From contig CAWDMA010000001.1 of NCBI GenBank assembly GCA_963803425.1, positions 1,240,001 through 1,304,000 of the forward strand: a stretch of DNA of 64,000 nucleotides. The letters run 5' to 3'. The stretch is from DASPWW01 sp963803425. GTDB lineage: Bacteria > Actinomycetota > Thermoleophilia > Solirubrobacterales > 70-9. Below are positions 35,363 through 43,840 of this stretch, piece by piece. Under the pieces are notes generated by a model that worked only from the letters and a program-made list of their open reading frames with translations, made no database searches and had not been told where the DNA came from. Both the position numbers and the translations under genes were made by a program. Position 1 is the stretch's first letter, and each line of letters starts with the position of its first letter.

Positions 35363-36004
35363 GTGAGCGACGAACCCTCCGTCAACCCGCAGGGCCCGCC
35401 CTCCGATGCCGGGCTGGACCTCGACGAGGAGGCGCGCGAGCGCCGCCGTGAGGCGCTCGCGCAGATCCGCCAGTTCGGCGACCCGGTCCTGAAGAGCCCC
35501 GCCAGCCTGGTGACGGACTTCGACGACGACCTGAGGGCGGAGGTCGACCGGATGGTGGGGGTCATGCGCGGCGCGATCGGGGTCGGGCTCGCCGCGACCC
35601 AGCTCGGGGTGCTGCGCCGTCTGCTCGTCTTCCAGGCCGGCCCCGACGCTCCCGCGACCGCGCTCGTCAACCCCGAGATCGAGTGGCGCTCGGACGAGCT
35701 CGCCACCGCCGAGGAGGGCTGCCTCAGCCTGCCCGGCGTCGTGGTCGATGTGGAGCGCCCGCTGTACGTCCGGGTGCGGGCGGTGGACCCCGATGGCGAG
35801 CCGCTCGCGATCGAGGCGTCGGGGCTGGAGGCGCGGGTGATCCAGCACGAGGTCGACCACCTCGACGGCGTCCTGATGATCGAGCACGCGACACGCGAGC
35901 AGCGCCGCGGCGCCCTGCGGGCGCTGCGGGAGGGCGAGAGCTACAGCCCGCCCCGCGAGGACGAGGCGGACCAGGAGGCTGAGCCGGCGACGGCGGAGGC
36001 GTGA
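35363..36004 (+). CDS. def: Peptide deformylase
   Basis: Removes the formyl group from new proteins. 213 aa from GTG 35363; metal enzyme with motifs GVGLAATQ, EEGCLSLPG and QHEVDHLDG (Cys and two His bind the metal). An extra N-terminal acidic extension of about 40 residues precedes the usual start IRQFGDPVLKSPA, and the C-terminus is also acidic. The frame is open back to 35291, but that GTG is inside repeat R5 and upstream of the promoter box. Overlaps fmt by 4 bases. Confidence 0.94.
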   Translation: MSDEPSVNPQGPPSDAGLDLDEEARERRREALAQIRQFGDPVLKSPASLVTDFDDDLRAEVDRMVGVMRGAIGVGLAATQLGVLRRLLVFQAGPDAPATALVNPEIEWRSDELATAEEGCLSLPGVVVDVERPLYVRVRAVDPDGEPLAIEASGLEARVIQHEVDHLDGVLMIEHATREQRRGALRALREGESYSPPREDEADQEAEPATAEA

Positions 36005-36915
36005 GCCGCAACGCCTTCTTGGGCACGACGGAGTTCGCGGCGGCGGTCCTGCGGCGGCTCGCGGACTCGCCGCACCGCCCAATCCTCGCGGTGACGCCGC
36101 CCGACCGCCCCAGGGGGCGGGGCCGGAAGCTGTCCGCGCCGCCTGTCGCCGAGGCGGCGCGAGAGCTCGGGATCGAGCTGGTCCAGACCGCCGATGTGAA
36201 CGACGCCGACGCGCTCGAGCGGATCCGATCCGCGGACCCGGAGGTGGTCAACGTGTGCGCGTTCGGCCAGCTGATCGGCGAGCCGCTGCTGTCCGAGTTG
36301 CCGCTGCTGAACGTGCACCCGTCGCTGCTGCCGCGGTGGCGCGGGGCGGCGCCGATCGAGCGCGCGATCATGGCCCGCGACGAGCGCACGGGGGTGACGA
36401 TCATGCGGGTGGTGGAGCGGGTCGATGCCGGCCCGATCGCACTCCAGGAGCGCACCGAGATCGATCCCGGCGAGGACTTCGGAGCGCTGTGGCCGCGGCT
36501 CGCGGCGCTCGGCGGAGAGGTGCTCGTCCGGGCGCTCGACCTGGACGACGCCGGGGAGCTGGAGCTGCGCGACCAGGACGAGGCAGGCGCCACCTACGCG
36601 GACAAGATCGCCCCCGGCGAGCGGCGGCTCGACGTATCGCGGCGCGCCGCCGAGCTCGCCGCGACCGTGCGTGCGCTCACCCCGCACATCGGCGCGTACC
36701 TCGAGCTCGACGGCGGGGAGCGTCTCGGCGTGCACGATGCGCGATCGGAGCACGGCGCGCTGGAGCCGGGCGAGTTGGATGCGTCCGGTGCGGTGCTGCG
36801 GGTCGGCTGCGGCGAGGGGGTGCTGCGGCTGCTGCGAGTGCAGCCGCCGGGCGGCCGCCCGATGCCGGTGGAGGACTTCCTCCGCGGGCACCCCGTTCCG
36901 GCGCGGGCTCTGTGA
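36001..36915 (+). CDS. fmt: Methionyl-tRNA formyltransferase
   Basis: Formylates initiator Met-tRNA using 10-formyl-THF. 304 aa. AFLGTTEFAAAVLRRL at the start, LNVHPSLLPRWRGAAPIERAI with the catalytic Asn-His region, GVTIMRVVERVDAGPI, and the OB-like C-terminal domain (TYADKIAPGERRLDV...GRPMPVEDFLRG). Def and Fmt are the two halves of the formylation cycle, and Fhs at 5.2 kb makes the donor. Overlaps both neighbours by 4 bases. Confidence 0.95.
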   Translation: MSRNAFLGTTEFAAAVLRRLADSPHRPILAVTPPDRPRGRGRKLSAPPVAEAARELGIELVQTADVNDADALERIRSADPEVVNVCAFGQLIGEPLLSELPLLNVHPSLLPRWRGAAPIERAIMARDERTGVTIMRVVERVDAGPIALQERTEIDPGEDFGALWPRLAALGGEVLVRALDLDDAGELELRDQDEAGATYADKIAPGERRLDVSRRAAELAATVRALTPHIGAYLELDGGERLGVHDARSEHGALEPGELDASGAVLRVGCGEGVLRLLRVQPPGGRPMPVEDFLRGHPVPARAL

Positions 36916-38234
36916 ACGGGCCCGAGCGCGTCGCCCCCGCGCGCCGCGCCGCGTACGAGGTCGTCCAGCGCACCTTCGAGCAGGGGGCGTGGGCGGATCG
37001 CGCCCTCCCGACCGCGGTCGCCCGGCACGACCTCGACCCACGCGACCGCGCCCTCGCGCAGCGGCTCGCGTACGGAACGATCCAGCGCCGCTACACGCTC
37101 GACCACTTCAGCTCCGTGCTCGCCTACCGCCCCGCCGAGGGCCTCGATCCGCCGCTGCTCGGGGCGTTGCGACTGGGCTTGTACGAGCTGCTGTTCGTCG
37201 GCGGCACGCCCGACCACGCCTCGGTCGATCAGGCGGTGGAGCTCGCGAAGGGGGCGGGGGGGAGCGCCTCGCGCGGCGCCGGGCTCGTCAACGCCGTCCT
37301 CCGCCGCGCAGCTCGTGAGCGGGACCGGCTGCTCGGATCGCTGTCCGACGGCACTCCGGCCGATGCCGCGCTTGCCCACTCCCATCCGCCGTGGCTGGCC
37401 GAGATGTGGTGGGAGGAGCTCGGCCCCGACGCCGCCCGCTCGCTGATGGCGGCCGACAACGAGCCCGCCGAGACCGCGCTGCGGGTGAACACTCTGCGTG
37501 CCGACCCCGCTCGCCTGCTCGCCGAGCTGGCGGACGCGGGCGCTGCGACTCGGCTTCCCGAGGGCCCGCCCGCGGCGCCCGAGTCGCTCGTCGTCGATGG
37601 GCCGATCGGCGACGCGATCGGCGCCCGGATCGACGCCGGCGAGCTCGTCCCGCAGTCGCGGGCGTCCGCAGCGGTCGTCGACCTGCTCGACCCGCGGCCC
37701 GGGGAGCGGATGCTCGACCTGTGCGCCGGCCCGGGGATCAAGACGACGCAGGCCGCCGCCCGGATCCGCGGCGAGGGCGAGATCGTCGCCGTGGAGCGGG
37801 ACCCGGGCCGCGCCTCGGAGCTGCGCGAGCTGTGCGCCCGGTTGGGGGCGGCCGGGGTGCGCGTAGTCGAGGCGGACGCGGCCCGCGCTGACCTCGGGGC
37901 TGGTTACGATCGGGTGCTCGTGGATCCGCCCTGCTCCGACCTCGGAACCCTCGCCTCGCGCCCCGACGCTCGGTGGCGGAAGTCGCCGGGCGCGATCGAG
38001 GGCCTCGCGGCCCTCCAGGCCGCGATCCTGGAGCGGGGCGCCCGCGCCCTGCGGCCCGGCGGGACGCTGGTCTACTCGACCTGCACGATCTCCCGCCGCG
38101 AGAACGAAGACGTGGTCGCCGGGCTCGGGGACACCGGTCTCACCTCAGCGCTCGAGCCCGTGCTCCGTACCCGCCCCGACCGCGACGGCACCGACGGCTT
38201 CTTCGTCGCCAGGATGCGGGGCGCCGAGGGCTGA
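36912..38234 (+). CDS. rsmB: 16S rRNA (cytosine-C5) methyltransferase RsmB
   Basis: SAM-dependent methylation of a 16S cytosine. 440 aa from GTG 36912. N-terminal NusB-like RNA-binding domain (ARRAAYEVVQRTFEQGAWADRAL...RALAQRLAYGTIQRR), then the Sun/RsmB catalytic domain with LCAGPGIKTTQAA (SAM site), VLVDPPCSDLGTL (catalytic Cys in PPCS) and YSTCTISRRENEDVV. Follows fmt with a 4-base overlap, the usual def-fmt-rsmB order. Confidence 0.95.
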   Translation: MNGPERVAPARRAAYEVVQRTFEQGAWADRALPTAVARHDLDPRDRALAQRLAYGTIQRRYTLDHFSSVLAYRPAEGLDPPLLGALRLGLYELLFVGGTPDHASVDQAVELAKGAGGSASRGAGLVNAVLRRAARERDRLLGSLSDGTPADAALAHSHPPWLAEMWWEELGPDAARSLMAADNEPAETALRVNTLRADPARLLAELADAGAATRLPEGPPAAPESLVVDGPIGDAIGARIDAGELVPQSRASAAVVDLLDPRPGERMLDLCAGPGIKTTQAAARIRGEGEIVAVERDPGRASELRELCARLGAAGVRVVEADAARADLGAGYDRVLVDPPCSDLGTLASRPDARWRKSPGAIEGLAALQAAILERGARALRPGGTLVYSTCTISRRENEDVVAGLGDTGLTSALEPVLRTRPDRDGTDGFFVARMRGAEG

Positions 38235-38470
38235 TGGCCGGCGGCTCGGACACGACCGACATCCGCCGCCCCGCGTGCCCCGGGTGCGGCGAGCCGTGGC
38301 TGCGGCCCACGCAGCTCCCGGGCCGGTTCCGGTGCGTGTACTGCCTGCGGCGATTCGAGCTCGTCTCCCAGTGCCCCAGCTGCGGCACCCACCAGACGAT
38401 CAGCCGGATGAGCTCCACCGAGGACATGCGCTGCCAGCAGTGCGATCACTCGATGCTCCGCCCGATATGA
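38234..38470 (+). CDS. Small double zinc-ribbon protein
   Basis: 78 aa. Four CxxC pairs: CPGC and CVYC in the first half, CPSC and CQQC in the second, which suits two rubredoxin-like zinc knuckles. No other domain. Start ATG shares a base with the rsmB stop and its end overlaps rpe (ATGA), so it is embedded in the def-fmt-rsmB-rpe operon. Function unknown; an RNA- or ribosome-linked role would fit the neighbours but is only inference. Confidence 0.8.
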   Translation: MAGGSDTTDIRRPACPGCGEPWLRPTQLPGRFRCVYCLRRFELVSQCPSCGTHQTISRMSSTEDMRCQQCDHSMLRPI

Positions 38471-39147
38471 CCGCGAAGGACCTGTACTCGTCCCGCCGGG
38501 TGGAGCCGTCGATCCTGTCGGCCGACTTCGCCAAGCTCGCCGCCCAGGTCGCCGAGGTGATGGACGCCGGGGCGCGGATCGTCCACGTCGACGTGATGGA
38601 CGGCCACTTCGTCCCACCGATCACGATGGGCCCGCTGGTCGCGGCCGCGATCGCCGACCGGGTGCACGACGCCGGCGGCGCGATCGACGTCCACCTGATG
38701 ATCGAGCGGCCCGAGGCCCAGGTCGAGGAGTTCGCGCGCGCGGGGGCCGACAGCATCATCTTCCACGCGGAGGCGACGCCGCACGCCAACCGCACCGCGC
38801 ACGCGATCCGCGAGGCCGGTTGCCTCGCCGGCGTCGCGATCAACCCGGGAACGCCGGTCGGGGCAGTCTCCGAGCTCGACGGCGTCGTCGACATCGCGCT
38901 GTGCATGACCGTCAACCCCGGCTGGGGCGGGCAGGCGTTCATCCCGACGTCGGCCGACAAGGTGGCGCGCCTGAGGGCGACTGTCGCGAAGCCGTGGATC
39001 ACGGTCGACGGCGGGGTCGAGGCGCCGACGGCGGGACCCGTCGCCGACGCCGGCGCGAGCCTGTTCGTCGCCGGCTCCGCGATCTTCGGCGCCGACGATC
39101 CGGCCGCCGCGTACCGCGAGATTGCCGAGGCGGCAGGCGCCGAGTAG
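38467..39147 (+). CDS. rpe: Ribulose-phosphate 3-epimerase
   Basis: Interconverts ribulose 5-phosphate and xylulose 5-phosphate in the pentose phosphate pathway. 226 aa TIM barrel. Signatures VEPSILSADFAKLA, VHVDVMDGHFVPPITMGP, DVHLMIERPE, FHAEATPH, MTVNPGWGGQAFI and ITVDGGVEAPTA with the metal-binding His/Asp residues. Erythrose 4-phosphate from this pathway feeds the aroF product above. Terminal gene of the def operon. Confidence 0.95.
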   Translation: MTAKDLYSSRRVEPSILSADFAKLAAQVAEVMDAGARIVHVDVMDGHFVPPITMGPLVAAAIADRVHDAGGAIDVHLMIERPEAQVEEFARAGADSIIFHAEATPHANRTAHAIREAGCLAGVAINPGTPVGAVSELDGVVDIALCMTVNPGWGGQAFIPTSADKVARLRATVAKPWITVDGGVEAPTAGPVADAGASLFVAGSAIFGADDPAAAYREIAEAAGAE

Positions 39148-39432
39148 CGGCGTCCGCCGGCCAATCCGTCTCGGACCCGGGCGGCAAGGTGAAGACGAAG
39201 AAGAAGAAGAAGGCGAAGCTCGACTTCGAGTTCTCATCGTCCGAGCCGGGCTCGACCTTCCTGTGCAGCCTCGACGGCAAGCAGGAGTTCGGATGCGCCA
39301 GCCCGTACGAGGCCGCGGTGAAGGCCAAGAAGAAGGCCAAGTCGCACAGCTTCGAGGTCACGGCGGTCGACGCCGCCGGAAAACGCCGACCCGACCCCTG
39401 AGGAATGGTCGGGCAAGGTGAAGCGGAAGTAG
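39148..39432 (+). pseudogene. Remnant of a lysine-rich surface protein (C-terminal repeat only)
   Basis: Frame right after rpe reads GGKVKTKKKKKAKLDFEF, SSSEPGSTFLCSLDGKQEF, GCASPYEAAVKAKKKAKSHSF, EVTAVDAAG, then stops at GKRRPDP. Dropping one A from AAAA at 39380-39383 continues it as GNADPTPEEWSGKVKRK with a stop at 39432. This is the two-cysteine 'CSLDG...C.SP...HSFEV.AVDAAGN.DPTP' module that ends many secreted proteins of Solirubrobacterales-like bacteria (recalled). No signal peptide, start codon with ribosome site, or N-terminal domain precedes it, so it is a fragment left behind or captured. Confidence 0.7.
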
Positions 39433-39447
39433 AAGGGCTGAGCGCCG

Positions 39448-41247
39448 CTACCGCGGCGCCGGTCCGCTGAGCACCCCGATCACCTCCTGCCACCAGGCGC
39501 GCTCCTCCGCGTCGTCGTGGTCGAGCTCCGCGCGCTGACGGCACCACCGGGCCAGCAGCGCCCGGCCTCCGAGCGCGACGACACGGCCGCCGGTGACCGC
39601 ATAGCGCCCGTCGACGAGCACGAGCAGCGCGCCGGGACGGTCGCGCCTCGTCCGCAGGGTCCCGACCACCCCGACGCCGTCGACAGTGGCGGGGCGACTC
39701 GGGTCTCCGTCGGCGTCCGTCCACGGCCTCGCGATGAACACCTGCGGCACACCGCGGATCGGCGCGCGCGGCGGGGGTGGCTCACCGACCGGGCCGCGGC
39801 GCCACCGCTCCACCAGCCGCTCCACCTCGGGATGCTGCTCCCGTCTGACGAGCACGTGCAGCTCGTCGCCCGCCTCGATCACCGTCGATCCGCGCGGCGG
39901 GATCGCGTCGCCGTGGCGGACGATCACGCTGACCAGCGCCTCGCGCGGCAGGGAGAGGTCCTTCACCGGATGTCCGACCACGGCGTCGCCGTCGCCGACT
40001 CGGACGGCGACGACCTCGCCGCCGAGCCGCTGGATCGTCCCTGTCTCGACCAGCGGCCGCGGCAGCGCCGGCTCGGTCGAGGTCACCCTCAAGACCCGGG
40101 CGAGCGGCTCGAAGGTGGCGCCCTGGACCAGCGTGGAGGTGACCACGACGATGAACACGACGTTGAAGAGCTGCTCGGCCTGCTCCACCCCGGCGATCAC
40201 CGGGAAGGTGGCGAGCCAGATCGGGATCGCTCCGCGCAGGCCCGCCCAACCCAGCATCACCCGCTCCCGAAGCGCGAACGGGGTTCCGACGCTCGCGACC
40301 AGCGCCGCCACCGGCCGCGCCACAAGGATCAGCGCCGCAGACAGGAGCAGGCCGTCGCCGAGCACCGCGGGCAGCTCGCTCGGGAAGACGAGCAGGCCGA
40401 GCAGGAAGAACAGGGCGATCTGCGAGCACCAGCTCACCCCATGGTGGAAGGAGAGCATCGTGGTGCGAGCTGGCACCGGCCCGGTGCCGAGCGTGAGCGC
40501 CGTCAGGTAGACGGCCAGGAAGCCGGAGCCGTGTGCGAGCTCGGTGGCGCCGTACGCGATCGCCGCCGTCGCCAGCGATGCGACCGGGTACAGCCCGGCG
40601 CTGGGCAGCTCCAGCCGCCCGAAGGCCCACCGGGCCGCTACCCCGATCAGCAGGCCGCACGCCGCGCCCAGGCCGAGGCTGATCACGAGCTGGATCGCCA
40701 TGTCGCCCGCCCCGTACCCCGGCTTCACGATCCAGTCGATGAATCCGGTGACCAGTAGCAGCGCCACCGGATCGTTCATCCCCGACTCCCCCTCGAGCGA
40801 GCGGGCGAGACGGCGCCGCAGGCGCGATCCGCGCAGGACCGCGAAGATCGCGGCGCTGTCGGTCGCCGCTACGGCGGCGCCGACTATCAGCGACTCCAGC
40901 GTGTCCAGCCCGAACAGCAGCGAGGCCGCCAGCCCGGCGAGCCCGGCCGTGATCGCGGTGCCGAGCAGCGCCAGCGAGATCGCGGTGCCGAGCACGGGGC
41001 GGATCTCGCTCCATCCCGCCGACAGCCCACCCTCGAACAGGATCAGGACGAGCCCCACGGTGCCCAGCGTCCGGGTCAGCTCGGCGTCGTCGAACTCGAC
41101 GCCGCCGAGCCCGTCGGAGCCGACCAGCATCCCCAGCCCCAGGAAAAGCAGCAGGCCCGGGATCCGGACGCTGTCGGCCGCCTTTGCGGCGAATATCCCG
41201 GCTGCCAGGAGGGCGCCGGTGGCGAGGATCAGCTCGGCGTCGGACAC
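39448..41247 (-). CDS. K+/H+ (cation/proton) antiporter, CPA1 NhaP2-like with RCK_C domain
   Basis: 599 aa. About 12 membrane segments (residues 5-385) with the CPA1 signatures TDSAAIFAVLRG and EGESGMNDPVALLLV, containing the transport Asp residues. A TrkA-C/RCK_C domain follows (GEVVAVRVGDGDAVVGHPVKDLSL...AIPPRGSTVIEAGDELHVLV, about 405-480), then a C-terminal CorC/HlyC-like tail. Predicted to expel K+ (or Na+) in exchange for protons, complementing TrkAH uptake elsewhere in the window. Last gene of the three-gene minus operon. Confidence 0.88.
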   Translation of the reverse strand: MSDAELILATGALLAAGIFAAKAADSVRIPGLLLFLGLGMLVGSDGLGGVEFDDAELTRTLGTVGLVLILFEGGLSAGWSEIRPVLGTAISLALLGTAITAGLAGLAASLLFGLDTLESLIVGAAVAATDSAAIFAVLRGSRLRRRLARSLEGESGMNDPVALLLVTGFIDWIVKPGYGAGDMAIQLVISLGLGAACGLLIGVAARWAFGRLELPSAGLYPVASLATAAIAYGATELAHGSGFLAVYLTALTLGTGPVPARTTMLSFHHGVSWCSQIALFFLLGLLVFPSELPAVLGDGLLLSAALILVARPVAALVASVGTPFALRERVMLGWAGLRGAIPIWLATFPVIAGVEQAEQLFNVVFIVVVTSTLVQGATFEPLARVLRVTSTEPALPRPLVETGTIQRLGGEVVAVRVGDGDAVVGHPVKDLSLPREALVSVIVRHGDAIPPRGSTVIEAGDELHVLVRREQHPEVERLVERWRRGPVGEPPPPRAPIRGVPQVFIARPWTDADGDPSRPATVDGVGVVGTLRTRRDRPGALLVLVDGRYAVTGGRVVALGGRALLARWCRQRAELDHDDAEERAWWQEVIGVLSGPAPR

Positions 41248-41262
41248 GCCCGAGCCGCCCCG

Positions 41263-42726
41263 CTAGGTGATCTCGTCGGCGGCGGCGAGCTGCGCCTCGA
41301 GCTCCTCCGGTGAGCCGGGCCGGATCGCGTCCTGCGCGCGCGGGTGAGGGCGGCGGTACAGCAGGTACAGCAGCCCGCACAGGACCGCCGCGAACAGCGC
41401 CAGCCCGATCTCGACGCGGCGGAACTCGTCGATCAGCGGGACCGCGAGCCAGCCCACGTACGAGGCGCCGCACCCGATCCAGCACAGCGCCGCCCGCCGC
41501 GCCTGACCCTGGGCGAGGGCGGCCTGATTCAGGGTGGCGGCGGCCAGGTAGAAGCCCATCCCTCCGGTGACCAGAAGCAGCCCGACCCGGTCGTACGTGA
41601 ACTTGTCGCCGAATGCGATCTGCATCAGGGCCGGTCCGGCGACCAGGACAACGAGCGCCACCACGCCGGCCACTCCGACGACAGCCGCCAGCGTGATCCG
41701 GACGGACAGCCGGAACGCCTCCTCGCCCTCCATCCCGGGCCGGTACCGGAGCCGCGTCAGGTGGGGGAGGAGACTCGTTGCCACCGCCTGGAACAGGTAG
41801 ATCGGGGCGCGGGCGAGCATCAGCACGTTGAAGATGAACGCGACGGCCGCAGCGCCCAGGGTGACCCGGACCATCAGCGGCCCGGCGCTCAGGAAGAGCT
41901 GCTCGGTGAACATGATCAGCAGGACCGCGGCCGCGAACCCGCCTCCGTGGCTGAGGGTGAACTCGGGGCTCTTCAGCCCCGCAGCATCCGCGCCCTCCGG
42001 TTCCGATCCGCGCTCACCCTCGAGCTTCGCGCCGGGGTCGGGGTCGGGGTCGGGGTCGGCGCGGCGGCCCCGCAGCACGAACAGGACGATCGCCGGCGTC
42101 AGCGCCAGGCTCGCGATCGGCCCCGCGACGATCCCGAGCGCGACGAACGTCGCCCCGGTCGCGACCCCGAGCGCGGCGAGAATCGGGAACAGGATGCGCG
42201 CACCCGCGTCGGTGAGCAGGACCGCGGAGTACAGGCCGAAGCGGCGGTGACCCGCGAAGAAGCCGCGGGCGAAGAACGTCCCCGCGTACGCGAACACCGA
42301 GACGACCAGGATCCAGTACAGGCTCGCGTTGTCGGACAGCAGCTCGCCCTCGATCGGCCCCCGCAGCGCCAGGCACACGACGGTGACGGCGAGCGCGATC
42401 CCCGCCTGGATCGTGGCCGCGACCTTCAGCGGGCGGCCGCGGAAGTCCGTGCGCGCGTGGCGCTCCGCGATCGTTCGCGACAGAAGTTGCTCGATCGGCC
42501 GGTACAGGGTGGCGACGGTGATGAACACGACAAGCCACAACGTCGCCACATCGCCGTACTCGGTTGTGTTGAGAGTGTGCGCTGCGAGCGAGAAGTACAG
42601 GTAGATGATGAAGCCGGTGGCGCCGACCGCCACCGTCAGCAGGCTCGCCGTCCTTCCGTACCGGCGCGCCGCCTGGCCCGCCGCCTCGGCACGGGCGCTC
42701 GCCCGGCGCGGCGCCTCACTCGCCAT
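41263..42726 (-). CDS. Polysaccharide flippase-like (MOP superfamily) membrane protein
   Basis: 487 aa with about 12 membrane segments, arranged as in Wzx/MATE-like lipid-linked sugar flippases: TASLLTVAVGATGFIIYLYFSLAAH at the start, LSRTIAERHARTDFRG, FFARGFFAGHRRFGLYSAVLLTDAGARI, and FNVLMLARAPIYLFQAVATSLLPHL. A central loop with (DP)n repeats is encoded by a GGGGTC tandem repeat. Follows the GT2 gene by 10 bases, suggesting shared export of a glycosylated lipid. Confidence 0.82.
   Translation of the reverse strand: MASEAPRRASARAEAAGQAARRYGRTASLLTVAVGATGFIIYLYFSLAAHTLNTTEYGDVATLWLVVFITVATLYRPIEQLLSRTIAERHARTDFRGRPLKVAATIQAGIALAVTVVCLALRGPIEGELLSDNASLYWILVVSVFAYAGTFFARGFFAGHRRFGLYSAVLLTDAGARILFPILAALGVATGATFVALGIVAGPIASLALTPAIVLFVLRGRRADPDPDPDPGAKLEGERGSEPEGADAAGLKSPEFTLSHGGGFAAAVLLIMFTEQLFLSAGPLMVRVTLGAAAVAFIFNVLMLARAPIYLFQAVATSLLPHLTRLRYRPGMEGEEAFRLSVRITLAAVVGVAGVVALVVLVAGPALMQIAFGDKFTYDRVGLLLVTGGMGFYLAAATLNQAALAQGQARRAALCWIGCGASYVGWLAVPLIDEFRRVEIGLALFAAVLCGLLYLLYRRPHPRAQDAIRPGSPEELEAQLAAADEIT
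42034..42059 (+). repeat. GGGGTC tandem repeat, potential G-quadruplex
   Basis: Four GGGG runs with two-base TC loops, then GG, on the plus strand (template for the flippase gene). Encodes alternating Asp-Pro in the minus-strand protein. Confidence 0.75.
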
Positions 42727-42736
42727 GGCGTCCGGC

Positions 42737-43795
42737 CTAGTCCGGCCGGCCGGCGGGCGCGGCCACCCGCTCGCCGCGCTCGCTCGGGGTCATCGCCGCG
42801 CCGTCGGGCGGCTCCCCGCCCCGCACCCGCTCGTGCCGCGAGGGCTCCGCTCCGAGCGTCAGCTCCACCCGGCGGATTCGCTCCAGCGCGCGCTGGGTCA
42901 TCACGCGCTGTCCGGCGAGTGCGTCGCCGACGATGCCGAGCGCGAACATCTGCACCGCGGCGATCGCGAGCACGGCGCCAAGGATCAGCGACTGCAGGTG
43001 CCCGTTCGAGTCGCCGTTCAGGATCCAGTCCACGAAGAACGGGGTCCACGCGATCAACGCCGCGATCGCGAGCACGACCGCGGCGGCGGTGAACACGCGC
43101 AGCGGCTCGTACATCGCGTAGGCGCGAAAGACCGCGAGCGCGTTCCGCCGCACGTAGTTCCACGTGGTCGGGAACAGGCGCGAGGGGCGGTCGACCTGGT
43201 TCGCCCCCACCGGGACGTCGGCGACGGCGACCGTCATCTTCCCGGCCTGGATCAGGCTCTCCAGCGTGTAGGTGAAGCTGGAGACGACCTCCAGCGACAG
43301 CGCCGCGTCGCGGTTGTACGCCCGAAAGCCGGAGGTGGTGTCGGGCACCTCGGTTCCGGAGGCGCGCCGCACGACCCAGCTCCCGAGACGCTGCAGAACC
43401 CGCTTCGAGCGGGAGAAGTGCGCGAGCTCGCCCACCTGTCGGTCGCCGACGACCATGTCCGCTTCGCCGGCCAGGATCGGCGCCACGAGCGAGTTGATGT
43501 CCGTGGCACGGTACTGGTTGTCGGCGTCGGTGTTGACGATCACGTCGCCGCCCAGCTTCAGCGCGGCGTCCAGCCCGGCCTGGAACGCGGCCGCAAGGCC
43601 CTTGTGCGCGGTCAGCGCGACGATGTGATCGACGCCGCCGGCGCGCGCCACCTCGGCCGTGCCGTCGGTAGAGCCGTCGTCGATCACGAGCCACTCCACC
43701 TGGTCGAAGCCCGCCACCGTCCGGGGCAGCTCGGCGAGCGTGGCCGGGAGCGCCTTGGCCTCGTTCAGGCATGGGATCTGAATGATCAGCTTCAC
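42737..43795 (-). CDS. Family 2 glycosyltransferase, dolichyl/polyprenyl-phosphate type
   Basis: 352 aa from GTG 43795. GT-A core: LIIQIPCLNEAKALPATLAELP, VIDDGSTDGTAEVA, and the metal-binding DADNQYRATDI (DxD-like). Two membrane segments at the C-terminus (about 250-320; VFTAAAVVLAIAALIAWTPFF, SLILGAVLAIAAVQMFALGIVG) as in DPM1/GtrB-like enzymes that charge polyprenyl phosphate with a sugar. First gene of the operon with the flippase and antiporter. TACCAT lies 7 bases before the GTG on the minus strand, so probably leaderless. Confidence 0.87.
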   Translation of the reverse strand: MKLIIQIPCLNEAKALPATLAELPRTVAGFDQVEWLVIDDGSTDGTAEVARAGGVDHIVALTAHKGLAAAFQAGLDAALKLGGDVIVNTDADNQYRATDINSLVAPILAGEADMVVGDRQVGELAHFSRSKRVLQRLGSWVVRRASGTEVPDTTSGFRAYNRDAALSLEVVSSFTYTLESLIQAGKMTVAVADVPVGANQVDRPSRLFPTTWNYVRRNALAVFRAYAMYEPLRVFTAAAVVLAIAALIAWTPFFVDWILNGDSNGHLQSLILGAVLAIAAVQMFALGIVGDALAGQRVMTQRALERIRRVELTLGAEPSRHERVRGGEPPDGAAMTPSERGERVAAPAGRPD

Positions 43796-43830
43796 CGGCG
43801 CGATGGTACCCGCGGCACCGCGGGTAGGCT
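43796..43830. promoter_or_regulatory. Divergent promoter region, GT2 operon and epimerase
   Basis: Minus-strand TACCAT (43808-43803), 7 bases before GTG 43795. Plus-strand TAGGCT (43825-43830), 10 bases before ATG 43841. Neither gene has a ribosome site. Confidence 0.45.
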
Positions 43831-43840
43831 TGCGGGCTCG

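Noticed and set aside
35291..36004. Longer def start at GTG 35291
   Set aside because: Start codon lies at the edge of repeat R5 and upstream of the TAGACT box; GTG 35363 fits the leaderless spacing.
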